In this document: piece by piece, positions 9,322 through 17,724 of the stretch
How positions within the stretch are numbered: position 1 is the first letter of the stretch
Layout of the letters: each line of letters starts with the position of its first letter
Source: CAZUXY01 sp964624235
GTDB taxonomy: Bacteria > Spirochaetota > UBA4802 > UBA5368
DNA length: 64,000 nt
Direction: 5' to 3'
NCBI GenBank assembly: GCA_964624235.1
Contig: CAZUXY010000003.1
Coordinates: 1 to 64,000 of the forward strand
The notes under the pieces: generated by a model
Told to the model about the DNA's origin: nothing
Database searches by the model: none
The model's input: the letters and a program-made list of their open reading frames with translations, nothing else
Made by a program: the position numbers and the translations under genes

Positions 9322-10017
9322 TTATATGCCGCGGATGCAGCAAACATCCGCAAAGGAAAGTACATACTGTCTGAACCGTTCGAGTATTTCCGGAGGATAA
9401 GGTGTGTAGTCATGAAATGATGCATCCAGTGTTTTTTCATTAATGAACTGTTGCAGAAAATACTTTTTAACCCTTCCGATATCCAGTTTGATGCTTTTAA
9501 AATCTTCGATCTGCACAAAGTAAGGGATACACGTGGTACGAATCTCGTAGTCCACCGCAGAAGATTTAATAATCCCGACTGTTTCAATGATACTGCTGAA
9601 ATCAATATTCCTGCCGGTAAGCAGACGGTACTTTTCTCTTGAAGTCTTTATGTCCAGTGCGATATAGTCCACCAGATCCTCTGCCAGAAGTCTTTCTATG
9701 ACATGCGGATTCAATCCATTGGTGTCGATCTTCACCAGCAGAGAAAGCTCCTTGATCTGTCTTATGAATCTCTCAATATTATAAGAAAGGGTGGGTTCAC
9801 CGCCGGAAATAGTGACACCATCAATAAGGTCCTTTCTCTTTTTTATAAAGGTAATTGCATCTTCGTTTGGAAATGACCGCAGAGTACAGCTGTTGCAGGC
9901 CAGGTCGGGATTATGACAGTATCCGCACCGTAAATTACAGCCTCCTGTAAAAAGTACTGTGGTTACTTTACCGGGATAATCAATCAGGGAGGTTTTATGA
10001 ATTCCCTTTATATTCAT
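9322..10017 (-). CDS. nrdG: Anaerobic ribonucleotide reductase activating protein (radical SAM)
   Basis: A 231-residue radical SAM protein with the CxxxCxxC cluster motif at Cys27, Cys31 and Cys34 (GGCNLRCGYCHNPD) and the SAM-binding GGEP at about residue 92. It uses a [4Fe-4S] cluster and SAM to put a glycyl radical on NrdD. The gene overlaps by 23 bp the small glycyl-radical gene that precedes it in the same minus-strand unit (nrdD, glycyl-radical protein, nrdG), which supports the assignment over a pyruvate formate-lyase activase. Its best ribosome binding sequence (GAGGGAAG) lies inside the upstream coding sequence, suggesting coupled translation. Confidence 0.9.
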   Translation of the reverse strand: MNIKGIHKTSLIDYPGKVTTVLFTGGCNLRCGYCHNPDLACNSCTLRSFPNEDAITFIKKRKDLIDGVTISGGEPTLSYNIERFIRQIKELSLLVKIDTNGLNPHVIERLLAEDLVDYIALDIKTSREKYRLLTGRNIDFSSIIETVGIIKSSAVDYEIRTTCIPYFVQIEDFKSIKLDIGRVKKYFLQQFINEKTLDASFHDYTPYPPEILERFRQYVLSFADVCCIRGI

Positions 10018-10168
10018 ACACGCATGCTTCTTCCCTCAGCCCTTTCAGGGAATATTCTTTACGCTCCGCAAACTCTTCCCGTTTTCCCTTGTTCCACTGG
10101 TTTACCGGCCTGAAATAGCCGACTACACGGGAATATACTTCTACCGGGACTTTTTTCTGTGTGTTCAT
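9995..10168 (-). CDS. Separate glycyl-radical subunit of class III ribonucleotide reductase (57 aa)
   Basis: This short gene, starting at ATG 10168, encodes 57 residues that match the extreme C-terminus of ordinary NrdD proteins: VEVYSRVVGYFRPVNQW followed by NKGKREEF. The radical motif RVVGY places the radical glycine at residue 17. The nrdD gene just upstream ends without this segment. The gap between them is 22 bp, contains a stop codon and has its own ribosome binding sequence (GAGG), so this looks like a true split and not a frameshift. Residues after about 40 are extra and end in the start region of nrdG. The small protein probably docks into the active site of the large subunit. Confidence 0.8.
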   Translation of the reverse strand: MNTQKKVPVEVYSRVVGYFRPVNQWNKGKREEFAERKEYSLKGLREEACVYEYKGNS

Positions 10169-10190
10169 TCTGAGCCTCTGCTTTTTGGTT

Positions 10191-12257
10191 TTATATCGCT
10201 ATTCTTTTATTATAATCGGAATTAACCCCTGAAATCTCAATACCGTACTGTTCCAGTTCCTTCTCGCTGTGATCATAAGGACAGTATTTATGCGCTCCAG
10301 GTATATAACCGTGCACCGGGCAGATGCTGAAGGTGGGAGTAATGGTGAAATAGGGTATCGAATAATTTTCTGCTATTCTTTTAACGATAACCTTTATTAT
10401 ACCTGGATCATCGATTTTTTCTCCGATGAAACAATGTACCACCGTTCCACCGGTAAATAATGACTGCAAGTCATTCTGATGGTCAAGGACATCAAAGATA
10501 TCATCGCTGTACCCGACAGGCAGATGCACCGAGTTGGTGTAATAGGGCTCGACCTTCCCAGCGGTTTTAATGTCTGCGTATTTCTGCCGGTCATGTTTTG
10601 CAAAACGATAACTCACCCCTTCCGCCGGCGTGGCTTCCAGATTATAGAGATTCCCGGTTTCTTCCTGGTACGACATGATTCGTTCACGCATGAAATTCAA
10701 CACATTAATGGTAAACGCTCTGCCTTCCTGGGTGGAAATGTCTTTATCAAGAAGGTTCAGACACGCTTCGTTCATACCGATGAGTCCGATAGTGGAAAAA
10801 TGGTTGATCCAGTACTTGCCCGTACGGTCGTAAATATCACCGAGGTAATGTTTGGTGTAGGGATAGAGATCGCTGTGAGTGAAATTCTCCAGCACTTTAC
10901 GTTTGATCTCCAGAGAATTTTTAGCAAGATCCATAAGATTAGACAGGTTTTCGTAAAAAGAATTCAGGTCGTTTGACAGGTATCCCACCCTGGGCATATT
11001 GATGGTTACTACACCGATACTGCCAGTCAGAGGATTTGCGCCGAAAAGACCTCCACCACGGCTGCGCAGTTCACGGTTATCCAGTCGCAAGCGGCAACAC
11101 ATGGATCGCGCATCCTCAGGATTCATCTCTGAGTTGATAAAATTCGCAAAATATGGGATACCGTACTTCGCTGTCATAAGCCAGAGTTTTTCCAGGTAAG
11201 GATTGTTCCAGTCGAAATCCCTGGTTACGTTGTAGGTAGGTATTGGAAAGGTGAATATCCGGTTGCGGGCATCGCCTTCAAGCAGGCATTCAGCAAACGC
11301 TTTGTTGAAAATATTCATCTCTTCCTGGAATTCGCCGTATTTTGTATCCTTTACCTCACCTCCGATTACTACATATTCTTCAGCGACACCTGACGGCACT
11401 TCAAGATCGAGGGTAACATTGGTGAAGGGCGTTTGAAATCCGACTCGCGTGGGGATGTTCATATTGAATATGAACTCCTGCAGGCACTGCCTGACTTCAT
11501 TATATTCCAGTCCGTCATAACGAATGAAGGGAGCTAGGTAGGTATCAAAATTCGCAAAAGCCTGAGCACCCGCCGATTCTCCCTGCAGGGTATAGAAAAA
11601 ATTCACCACCTGCCCGAGAGCACTCCTGAAATGCTTTGCAGGCTGGCTTTCCACCTTTCCCGGAACACCGCCGAATCCCCTGACCAGAAGGTCTTTAAGG
11701 TCCCAACCGACGCAGTACGCGGAAAGCAGTCCCAGATCATGAAGATGAAGATCGCAGGAAACATGAGCTTCACATATTTCAGGAGGGTAAATCCGTTCCA
11801 ACCAGTACTTGGCGGTTATTGCCGAAGCGATATGATTATTCAACCCCTGCAGGGAATAACTCATGTTACTGTTTTCGTTAACCCTCCAGTCCGATCGATC
11901 GAGATAATTTTCGACTAGCTGCAGACCTTCATTGAGCAGGTCTTTACCCTCTCTGATCTTTCGGTGCTGTTCCCGGTAAAGAATATACGCCTTGGCTACC
12001 CTGGCGTGTCCTCGTTCGATAAGGATCTTTTCAACCAGATCCTGAACATTTTCGACGGTGGGGATTCTTCCATCTTTGTAAATAACAGCCAGAATACCGA
12101 CAACGGATTCTGTTATGAATGACGCGGTCTCCTTGTTTGTACCGCCCACTGCTTTGGCGGCTTTGAACACGGCATCTGTTATTTTCTCTGAGTTAAATGG
12201 AACTACCCTGCCATCCCTTTTTCTTATAAATCCGACACGGGATGAATTCTCTTCCAT
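10191..12257 (-). CDS. nrdD: Anaerobic ribonucleoside-triphosphate reductase, large chain without glycyl-radical tail
   Basis: The start at ATG 12257 is chosen because GGAG lies about 10 nt upstream; the open frame extends to 12353 without such support. The 688-residue protein has an N-terminal ATP-cone (VGFIRKRDGRVVPFNSEKI, about residues 7-95) and the NrdD barrel with QGESAGAQAF, SMCCRLRLD, GSIGVVTINMPRVGYL and GMNEACLNLL. The C-terminal metal-binding segment is CPVHGYIPGAHKYCPYDH rather than a clear four-cysteine site. The chain then stops after a short polar tail (NSDYNKRIAI), before the RVxGY radical motif, which is encoded separately downstream. It makes deoxyribonucleotides without oxygen. 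Confidence 0.92.
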   Translation of the reverse strand: MEENSSRVGFIRKRDGRVVPFNSEKITDAVFKAAKAVGGTNKETASFITESVVGILAVIYKDGRIPTVENVQDLVEKILIERGHARVAKAYILYREQHRKIREGKDLLNEGLQLVENYLDRSDWRVNENSNMSYSLQGLNNHIASAITAKYWLERIYPPEICEAHVSCDLHLHDLGLLSAYCVGWDLKDLLVRGFGGVPGKVESQPAKHFRSALGQVVNFFYTLQGESAGAQAFANFDTYLAPFIRYDGLEYNEVRQCLQEFIFNMNIPTRVGFQTPFTNVTLDLEVPSGVAEEYVVIGGEVKDTKYGEFQEEMNIFNKAFAECLLEGDARNRIFTFPIPTYNVTRDFDWNNPYLEKLWLMTAKYGIPYFANFINSEMNPEDARSMCCRLRLDNRELRSRGGGLFGANPLTGSIGVVTINMPRVGYLSNDLNSFYENLSNLMDLAKNSLEIKRKVLENFTHSDLYPYTKHYLGDIYDRTGKYWINHFSTIGLIGMNEACLNLLDKDISTQEGRAFTINVLNFMRERIMSYQEETGNLYNLEATPAEGVSYRFAKHDRQKYADIKTAGKVEPYYTNSVHLPVGYSDDIFDVLDHQNDLQSLFTGGTVVHCFIGEKIDDPGIIKVIVKRIAENYSIPYFTITPTFSICPVHGYIPGAHKYCPYDHSEKELEQYGIEISGVNSDYNKRIAI

Positions 12258-12651
12258 TAAAGAACTCCGAAGAAGATATAAATTGTATCTTTTTGTATGG
12301 AGAAGGGATTCACATGCCCCTTCCAAGAAGAAAAAACTTTTATGAAAAAACACGAAAAACAGTAATACCTATACTTACTGTCTAATTTATGATACGTCAA
12401 GAAAAATATTATGTCTCTTAAAAAAAACAGGGTTTAACTGTTGGATGAAAACATTTTTCTGCATTGGTAAGCCCTGTCAATATATAAACCCCCCTTCGGT
12501 ATTAAAAAATGCCAAAAGTTCCTGTTATTATCTCAATAATGTTCATATTCATCCCTGAAAATGCTTCTGCAATTCACAATTTATGACGATATGGTATCAT
12601 GCAAGGTTTTCTCAATACGTAATAATATCCCTGTAGGAAGGGAGGAGAGTA
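12258..12651. other. Intergenic region between divergent nrdD and a secreted-protein gene
   Basis: This 394-bp AT-rich region must hold the promoters of both divergent genes. At 12637-12647 it contains a strong GGAAGGGAGGAGAG-like ribosome binding site for the rightward gene. I looked for an NrdR box near the nrdD start and did not find a convincing one. No RNA gene or coding sequence was seen. Confidence 0.45.
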
Positions 12652-13173
12652 ATGAAAAAGTATATGCCGTTGATACTGACGATTTTTACATCATTATTTG
12701 CGATATTCCCCCTTGCCGGTGCCGAATACAATGGTGATGTTATTGAAAAAATCCGCATAATTAATGAAGATATACCTACCGGATTCATTTACGGGTCCAT
12801 ACCGCCCTTTGCAAAAAAAGTTTTAAAAGAAAATCCCTGGAAAATGGATAAAAATGCCATCAGGAAGCTCACGGACAAAGTATACCCGGACGGTAATTAT
12901 TCAAAGATTTCAGATATTCATATAAGCATACTGACAAGAAACAATACTCCATATGGAGATGATGTGGTATGTTACATAATTATTTTTAAGAATATATCAG
13001 AATCCAGAGGCGAAATTAAAAAGATAACGGATTTTGCAGGATTCAATAAAGACAGGGTGATAATCATAACCAGAGAAAATATGGTGGTTTTTCTACACGT
13101 AGACGATGTTGCGGATTTCCCGCTTATCAGAAAAATAGCCGCAAAAATCCAGGACCGACTGAATCAGCTGTAA
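12652..13173 (+). CDS. Hypothetical secreted protein
   Basis: A 173-residue protein with a clean signal peptide (MKKYMPLILTIFTSLF, cleavage probably after LAGA) and a strong upstream GGGAGGAG. The mature part alternates strands and helices and ends in DDVADFPLIRKIAAKIQDRLNQL, an amphipathic helix. I do not recognise the family. It is transcribed alone and faces the CesT-like gene end to end, with a 48-bp gap that contains a small TTGCAT/ATGCAA hairpin. Confidence 0.6.
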   Translation: MKKYMPLILTIFTSLFAIFPLAGAEYNGDVIEKIRIINEDIPTGFIYGSIPPFAKKVLKENPWKMDKNAIRKLTDKVYPDGNYSKISDIHISILTRNNTPYGDDVVCYIIIFKNISESRGEIKKITDFAGFNKDRVIIITRENMVVFLHVDDVADFPLIRKIAAKIQDRLNQL

Positions 13174-13221
13174 TAATTTGCATGAATTATGCAACAATCA
13201 TGCACAAGGAAGTCAGCAGCT

Positions 13222-13626
13222 TCAGCTTCTGTCTTCCTTGAGTAAAACCTCCTCCATCTCATCCGCTTTGGCGGCTATATAGGTCAGTGATTTCAAAAAT
13301 CTCCGAGGATCGCAATCCTGTAAAAGAATGGAATTTCTGAGTATAAGTGTATCATCTATCAATGCCAGCGCGCCCAAATTGAGAGTCGCGTTACTGTGAA
13401 GCGCATATTTGTATAACTCACAGTAATCCCCCTTCACTTTACCGATTATCGAATAGTAGTTTATAATACGGTCACCCACCTCGTCTTTAGTCAGAGTTAC
13501 AAGAACCTGCTGTGATCGGTCATTATCAAATTTAATTTCAGTAGTATAAGCTCCATGAGAATCTCTATGAAACTTTATCTTGAATTCAGATGCAATGGCG
13601 GCGATAAAACCGTCAAAAATTTCCAT
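13222..13626 (-). CDS. CesT/YbjN-fold protein, likely type III export chaperone
   Basis: A 134-residue acidic protein with AAGGA about 7 nt before its ATG. Its layout follows class I type III secretion chaperones: an N-terminal helix (FDGFIAAIASEF), a run of short strands, a helix near KYALHSNATLN, then GALALIDDTLILRNSILLQD, and a final helix (RRFLKSLTYIAAKADEMEEVL). Proteins of this fold bind unfolded export substrates in the cytoplasm. It lies 110 bp downstream of, and on the same strand as, a flagellin-like gene, which is a natural candidate client. The YbjN sub-family, which is not tied to secretion, is the main alternative. Confidence 0.55.
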   Translation of the reverse strand: MEIFDGFIAAIASEFKIKFHRDSHGAYTTEIKFDNDRSQQVLVTLTKDEVGDRIINYYSIIGKVKGDYCELYKYALHSNATLNLGALALIDDTLILRNSILLQDCDPRRFLKSLTYIAAKADEMEEVLLKEDRS

Positions 13627-13736
13627 GATTTTTCCTTAGTATTGTTATTTTTTTACTTCACCGGTATTGTGTACACACACTGCTGCACCATTGTGTGATA
13701 TATTCTTAAAGTATAAAGATCGAGCCCGTTTTTGCA

Positions 13737-14480
13737 TCAGCGTGAAATCAATAGGCTTTCACCCGAAAGCCTGCCGTGAGCCATGAATGCACTATCATGT
13801 TTACCTGATATCATTGCACCGGTATCTTTGACTAATTGAAACGCATTATTCGAGTTGACATCGGTCTTGTAATTTGCCGTTATATTGGAAAACTCGTGAT
13901 TTAAATACCTGCCGTAATTATCGAGTTCTTCCTTTTTACTCTCAATATAGCCAATCATTGCATAAAGACTCTGATTGTCTGCCGTGTTTCCTGAACCGAG
14001 GTCCCGGTCTATCCGTGCAAGAATCTCTTTTCCTTTTGACATATCGGTGTTTATCATTGCCGGTTGAGGGTACTTCAATTCCGGGGCGGATGGAAGTTCT
14101 GGAGCAGGAGGGAGTATGGTGGCCGCAAAGAGGTCTGAATACCGATCCAGAGACGTCTTGAGTTCGGAACTCACTGCGGTAAGCTCTTCATAACTCGGAC
14201 GCTTTGAATGTATGGATTCAATCGCCATATTTTTCAATCTATGGGAAATTTCCAATGCCCTGTTGATAACCTTCTGCGCCATATGATGTATGCTCAATGC
14301 TTCAGATAATCTGATTTCCTGATCCCTTAAGGAGGTTATGTTATTTGTATTCCACTGACCTGGACCCGGGCTTATATTTTCCGGTTTTTTCTTTATGGTA
14401 TGCTCTTTTGGAGTAACAACCCGCTCCCTTTTCAATTCCGAGGAAGGTGTCCTCACCCCAATATCCGGTATGATTTTCAT
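13737..14480 (-). CDS. Flagellin-fold-like protein (divergent, no N-terminal D0 segment)
   Basis: A 247-residue protein that I read as a reduced flagellin. Residues about 60-120 (ALSIHHMAQKVINRALEISH, then RLKNMAIESI and LTAVSSELKTSLDRYSDLF) follow the flagellin D1 helices ending in the ELAVQ / LxxEVxxLxxxxDRI pattern. Residues about 148-247 follow the C-terminal half (ILARIDRDLG, YIESKKEELDNYGRYLNHEF) and end in SAFMAHGRLSGESLLISR, which resembles the flagellin tail T/S-x-M-L-A-Q-A-N...S-V-L-x-L-L. The first 50 residues are charged and Pro-rich and do not resemble the flagellin D0 helix. A Pro-rich linker (residues 122-140) replaces the variable domain. It is followed by a CesT-like chaperone gene. 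Confidence 0.5.
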   Translation of the reverse strand: MKIIPDIGVRTPSSELKRERVVTPKEHTIKKKPENISPGPGQWNTNNITSLRDQEIRLSEALSIHHMAQKVINRALEISHRLKNMAIESIHSKRPSYEELTAVSSELKTSLDRYSDLFAATILPPAPELPSAPELKYPQPAMINTDMSKGKEILARIDRDLGSGNTADNQSLYAMIGYIESKKEELDNYGRYLNHEFSNITANYKTDVNSNNAFQLVKDTGAMISGKHDSAFMAHGRLSGESLLISR

Positions 14481-14644
14481 AACCCGTTTACCCCCGACCA
14501 GGGTAAAGTATAGAATAGAACACCATCAATGTCAATTTATTTGCACAGCGTGTTTCGTTTTCATAAAACTTTGATACATTTCATTATTCGCATAACTGAA
14601 AAATACATTAATTATTTGCTTTTTTTCATCATTTCCCGTTTTTT

Positions 14645-14866
14645 ATGAATATGAAATTCAATAAAAATATATTGTTCTTTTTATGCGTGACACTGACAAC
14701 CGTCATCACCGTATCGGGGACCAGTTGCAAAAAAACACCCAGAAACAGGGTGTCTCTGGAACAGATCGAAAACGATAATTCCAACAATTACCGCTTTATC
14801 TTCAGGGATATAATCAAAGAAGAAAGGGAAAAAGCATCGAAATCCCGCGATCCCTTTAAGCATTAA
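14645..14866 (+). CDS. Small putative lipoprotein
   Basis: A 73-residue protein with an N-terminal hydrophobic segment (ILFFLCVTLTTVITVSG) ending in GTSC, a relaxed lipobox of the kind common in spirochaetes. The mature part is about 45 residues, charged and probably helical (SLEQIENDNSN, FRDIIKEEREKASKSRD). It has no recognisable family and no good Shine-Dalgarno sequence. It lies between a divergent flagellin-like gene and a convergent hydrolase gene. Confidence 0.45.
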   Translation: MNMKFNKNILFFLCVTLTTVITVSGTSCKKTPRNRVSLEQIENDNSNNYRFIFRDIIKEEREKASKSRDPFKH

Positions 14867-14902
14867 CCGGCGTCGTTTCACTGCTTATTATCATGAAATG
14901 AG

Positions 14903-14932
14903 GATCACCCCTTACAATCCAATCAGGTGATC
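14903..14932. terminator. Possible hairpin terminator in a convergent intergenic region
   Basis: The sequence GATCACC (14903-14909) pairs with GGTGATC (14926-14932) around a 16-nt loop and is followed by an interrupted A/T-rich run. It lies between two convergent genes. The long loop and weak T-run make it a modest candidate. Confidence 0.3.
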
Positions 14933-14984
14933 AAAATTCTGATGTTTTGTTGATTTAACCCAGGAAAGAGCGTCTTATTCTTTC

Positions 14985-15839
14985 TTAGCGGAAAAAATCC
15001 CTGATAATTGATAACACCTCTACAGGTTTTTCCATCGGTATAAGATGGCCCGCATGGGGCACCATCAGATATCTTCCATCCTGAAAAAGAGAAGCGGCTT
15101 TTTTCAAATCTATAAAACCCCTGTTATCACTCTCTTCCCCCTCAATCACCAGCACCGGGCAGCGAACCTTCGACAACAACGGCCATGGATTATACTGCAT
15201 TCCTCCCATAAACAGGGAAGCTTCTCTCCTGGGAGCGCACGCCAGTTGCATGCCTCCATTTTCAGATTCTTTCATCCCGTATTGTATATATATATCAAGC
15301 ATTTCATCGTCCCAGTTTTTAAACAAATTCCTGGATCGCAAATACTCACGCACCTCTTTATTGTCCTTCCAGCCGTTCCTTCTTTTAATGGATTTCGATG
15401 CCAGGGGATGCTGATCCACGGTAATTCTGGTCTTATAGAAATCGACCGGCAGAAAAATCGGTTCAATAAGAATCATTTTTCGCGCCATTGATCCGTGAGT
15501 TGCATCAGCCAGTGTCATAATGGTTGCACCCATGGAATGACCAATAAGATAGGGCCTGTCGATACCCAGCTTCTCACACAATCTGCACAGGTCGTTCGCC
15601 AGGAGCATCCACGAGATCCCTCCATCCTCCGGTTCCAGGATCCTGTGATCACAAAAATAGGGGGCGATTAAAGAGAAAGAATCGGTAAGTTCCCTGGCGA
15701 TAGGATGCCACATCCATGGAAGAAAGCCCGTAGCATGCATCATCACCACAACGGGCCCTTTTCCTTTATAGTAAAGATACTGCAACACCGCCCCGTCAAT
15801 TTCTATCGGTACGATTTCAGGCAGCATGCCGTGACTCAT
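14985..15839 (-). CDS. Alpha/beta hydrolase fold protein
   Basis: A 284-residue protein with an N-terminal strand pair, oxyanion region MMHATGFLPWMWHPI, nucleophile elbow GHSMGA (catalytic serine) and a C-terminal histidine in VPHAGHLIPMEKP. The acid residue is probably Asp or Glu in VIEGEESDNRG. A lid segment rich in Lys/Arg and aromatic residues (KSIKRRNGWKDNKEVREYLRSR) sits after the fourth core strand. It is the last gene of a minus-strand operon, 6 bp after the iron alcohol dehydrogenase gene, so an ester, lactone or acyl-CoA-like lipid substrate is likely but unproven. Confidence 0.82.
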   Translation of the reverse strand: MSHGMLPEIVPIEIDGAVLQYLYYKGKGPVVVMMHATGFLPWMWHPIARELTDSFSLIAPYFCDHRILEPEDGGISWMLLANDLCRLCEKLGIDRPYLIGHSMGATIMTLADATHGSMARKMILIEPIFLPVDFYKTRITVDQHPLASKSIKRRNGWKDNKEVREYLRSRNLFKNWDDEMLDIYIQYGMKESENGGMQLACAPRREASLFMGGMQYNPWPLLSKVRCPVLVIEGEESDNRGFIDLKKAASLFQDGRYLMVPHAGHLIPMEKPVEVLSIIRDFFR

Positions 15840-15845
15840 CTATAT

Positions 15846-17111
15846 TCAAACCCCGAACAGAACTTTACCTTTTTTGATCTTTTTCCTGTCAAGGGGGACG
15901 CCTTCCCATGCATGTTCCAGCACCATGACAGCGTCGTTGTAATTTACCTCTTCGGGATTGATCTCTTTTGAACCATCGTACTGTGCGTTTAACGCAATTT
16001 CAGGAAGTATATCCCTGGGAACACGCGGTTTACCATCCCTGTCGACTATTTCCTTCAAGCATCGAGGATGGCGTCCCTTTGTTGCTTTATGAAGGTCATC
16101 GATCATCCCGCGCATGACCGCAACTGCTTTTTCCGGTCGCTCACGAACAGGTGTTTTAACATATTCCTCTGACCCGGCAAGGGGAAAAAGCAGTTCACCC
16201 ACCCGGTCCGCCACCTTATGCAGGCTGTACTCCATTCCATAAGGCAGGTATATGCTCATACAAACACCATGTGGTATTCCGCATACCGCTCCGGTTGCAT
16301 GACCGAGATTATGGACCATTCCCACCAGAGAATTCGAAAAGGCCTTACCCGCCAGTGTTGCGGCATTCGCCAGTGCAAGCCTGCCTTTAAGATCTCCGGG
16401 TTTTTTTATGACATTCATAAGGTTCTGGCTTATAAGCTGTATCGCTTTCAGCGCCATACTGTCGCTGAGCGGGTTCTTCATGATACAGTAGTATGCCTCA
16501 CAGGCATGGCTCATTGCGTCCATGGCCGTCGCTGCGGTTATGAAATCAGGGAGTGTTTTGGTCATCCTCGGATCGAGGATCGCAATATCAGGGAGTAAAT
16601 AATATGATGTGAACAGGGATTTGACCTTCTTCGCATGGTTCGCTATTACCGCCGCGATCGTAACCTCAGAGCCTGTCCCTGCCGTAGTCGGAATTACAAT
16701 GAATGGTTTCAGCTTTTGGGTCACTTTTGATAGACCTTCATAATGAGCGATAGATTCACCGCCCAATGAAGCGATTATATTAACGCCTTTGGCCGTATCG
16801 ATCACCGATCCGCCGCCTATCGCTATAATCGAATCGCACTTCGTCGATCCGTACAGTTTCGCAGCTTTATTGACAATGGTATATTCTGAATCCTGCGGTA
16901 CTTCATCAAATACAGTTTTCACCTTGATTTTCCCCTTCATCGCGCCGGTAACAAGCCGAATAAGTCCCGCGTTTACAATCCCCTTATCAGTAATGATCAT
17001 AGGATTTTTGGCGTTTAATCCCTTCATAAAGGAGGGGATCTTTTCCAGAGCTTTTAAACCCGCCGATATTTTAACCCGTGCGCAAAACTCATAGTATTCA
17101 GGAATATACAT
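15846..17111 (-). CDS. Iron-containing alcohol dehydrogenase (active-site residues intact)
   Basis: A 421-residue group III alcohol dehydrogenase with AAGGAGT before its ATG. The nucleotide loop GGGSVIDTAKG (99-109) and PTTAGTGSEVT (141-151) are present. The metal ligands expected from FucO-type enzymes are all visible: Asp198, His202, His271 and His281 (TAMDAMSHACEA, HNLGHATGAV, IPHG). It would interconvert an alcohol or hydroxyacid and its carbonyl form with NAD(P) and Fe or Zn. Neighbours (SCP2-like protein, hydrolase, inactive paralogue) suggest a lipid-type substrate. Members of this family are hard to assign to a specific alcohol. Confidence 0.9.
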   Translation of the reverse strand: MYIPEYYEFCARVKISAGLKALEKIPSFMKGLNAKNPMIITDKGIVNAGLIRLVTGAMKGKIKVKTVFDEVPQDSEYTIVNKAAKLYGSTKCDSIIAIGGGSVIDTAKGVNIIASLGGESIAHYEGLSKVTQKLKPFIVIPTTAGTGSEVTIAAVIANHAKKVKSLFTSYYLLPDIAILDPRMTKTLPDFITAATAMDAMSHACEAYYCIMKNPLSDSMALKAIQLISQNLMNVIKKPGDLKGRLALANAATLAGKAFSNSLVGMVHNLGHATGAVCGIPHGVCMSIYLPYGMEYSLHKVADRVGELLFPLAGSEEYVKTPVRERPEKAVAVMRGMIDDLHKATKGRHPRCLKEIVDRDGKPRVPRDILPEIALNAQYDGSKEINPEEVNYNDAVMVLEHAWEGVPLDRKKIKKGKVLFGV

Positions 17112-17160
17112 GTTGTACTCCTTGGATAATTAATATGATATAAAAACAGTCCCACACCGG

Positions 17161-17706
17161 CTAGATACCCAGTATCGTTCGCGTATAGATAAGGATTCTC
17201 ACCATATGTTTACGAAACGGATTCATATCCGACCATTTGGGATATCTTTTCACCGCCAGCTTTGCGATAATCTTAGGCAGCAGATATACTTCTACTATTC
17301 CAAGCACTTTTACTATACCCAGTGCATGGGTAAGATTTCCGTCCACCAGAAAACGTCCGTGAGCAAAAGCGACTGAGGTTGATTCGCGAAAAGTAAAAAC
17401 CAGCATGGCCGCTTCCAGATTTTTTACGTACATCTTCAGGGGAATTCTCTTGCCTTCAGGATTCCATCCCAGGTACTTCGCTTTCCCCTTTTCATTTTTA
17501 CCGACAATCATGTACGGCCCATCCGGATATATCCCCAGCGTGAAGGAGAAGTTCCCCGGAAGCTTGTCGAATTCCTCTTTAACTTCCCTGTCGGTGCGAC
17601 CTGCAGCCTGAATGGCTCTCCCCATAAACCAGAGCATGACCGCGACATACAGCCGTTTAAAATACTTATGCCCTGGTCGCATTTCTTTAAACTTATTAAT
17701 ATTCAT
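17161..17706 (-). CDS. SCP2-like (sterol carrier type) lipid-binding protein
   Basis: The start at ATG 17706 has GGAG at a good distance; ATG 17721 would add five residues. The 181-residue protein has a helical N-terminal part (GHKYFKRLYVAVMLWFMGRA) and then the SCP2-type layout of strands (NFSFTLGIYPDGPYMIV), a hydrophobic helix pair and the segment VAFAHGRFLVDGNLTHALGI. Such domains bind acyl chains, acyl-CoA or isoprenoid lipids. It sits between two iron-alcohol-dehydrogenase paralogues in one operon, so it may present a lipid to them. The family assignment is from pattern only. Confidence 0.6.
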   Translation of the reverse strand: MNINKFKEMRPGHKYFKRLYVAVMLWFMGRAIQAAGRTDREVKEEFDKLPGNFSFTLGIYPDGPYMIVGKNEKGKAKYLGWNPEGKRIPLKMYVKNLEAAMLVFTFRESTSVAFAHGRFLVDGNLTHALGIVKVLGIVEVYLLPKIIAKLAVKRYPKWSDMNPFRKHMVRILIYTRTILGI

Positions 17707-17724
17707 ACCCTGCTCCACCATATG

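Noticed and set aside
10150..10200. Frameshift or sequencing error splitting nrdD
   Set aside because: There is a stop codon, a 22-bp spacer, a ribosome binding sequence and a new start. The large chain also carries a polar tail before its stop, so a simple indel would not restore a normal NrdD.
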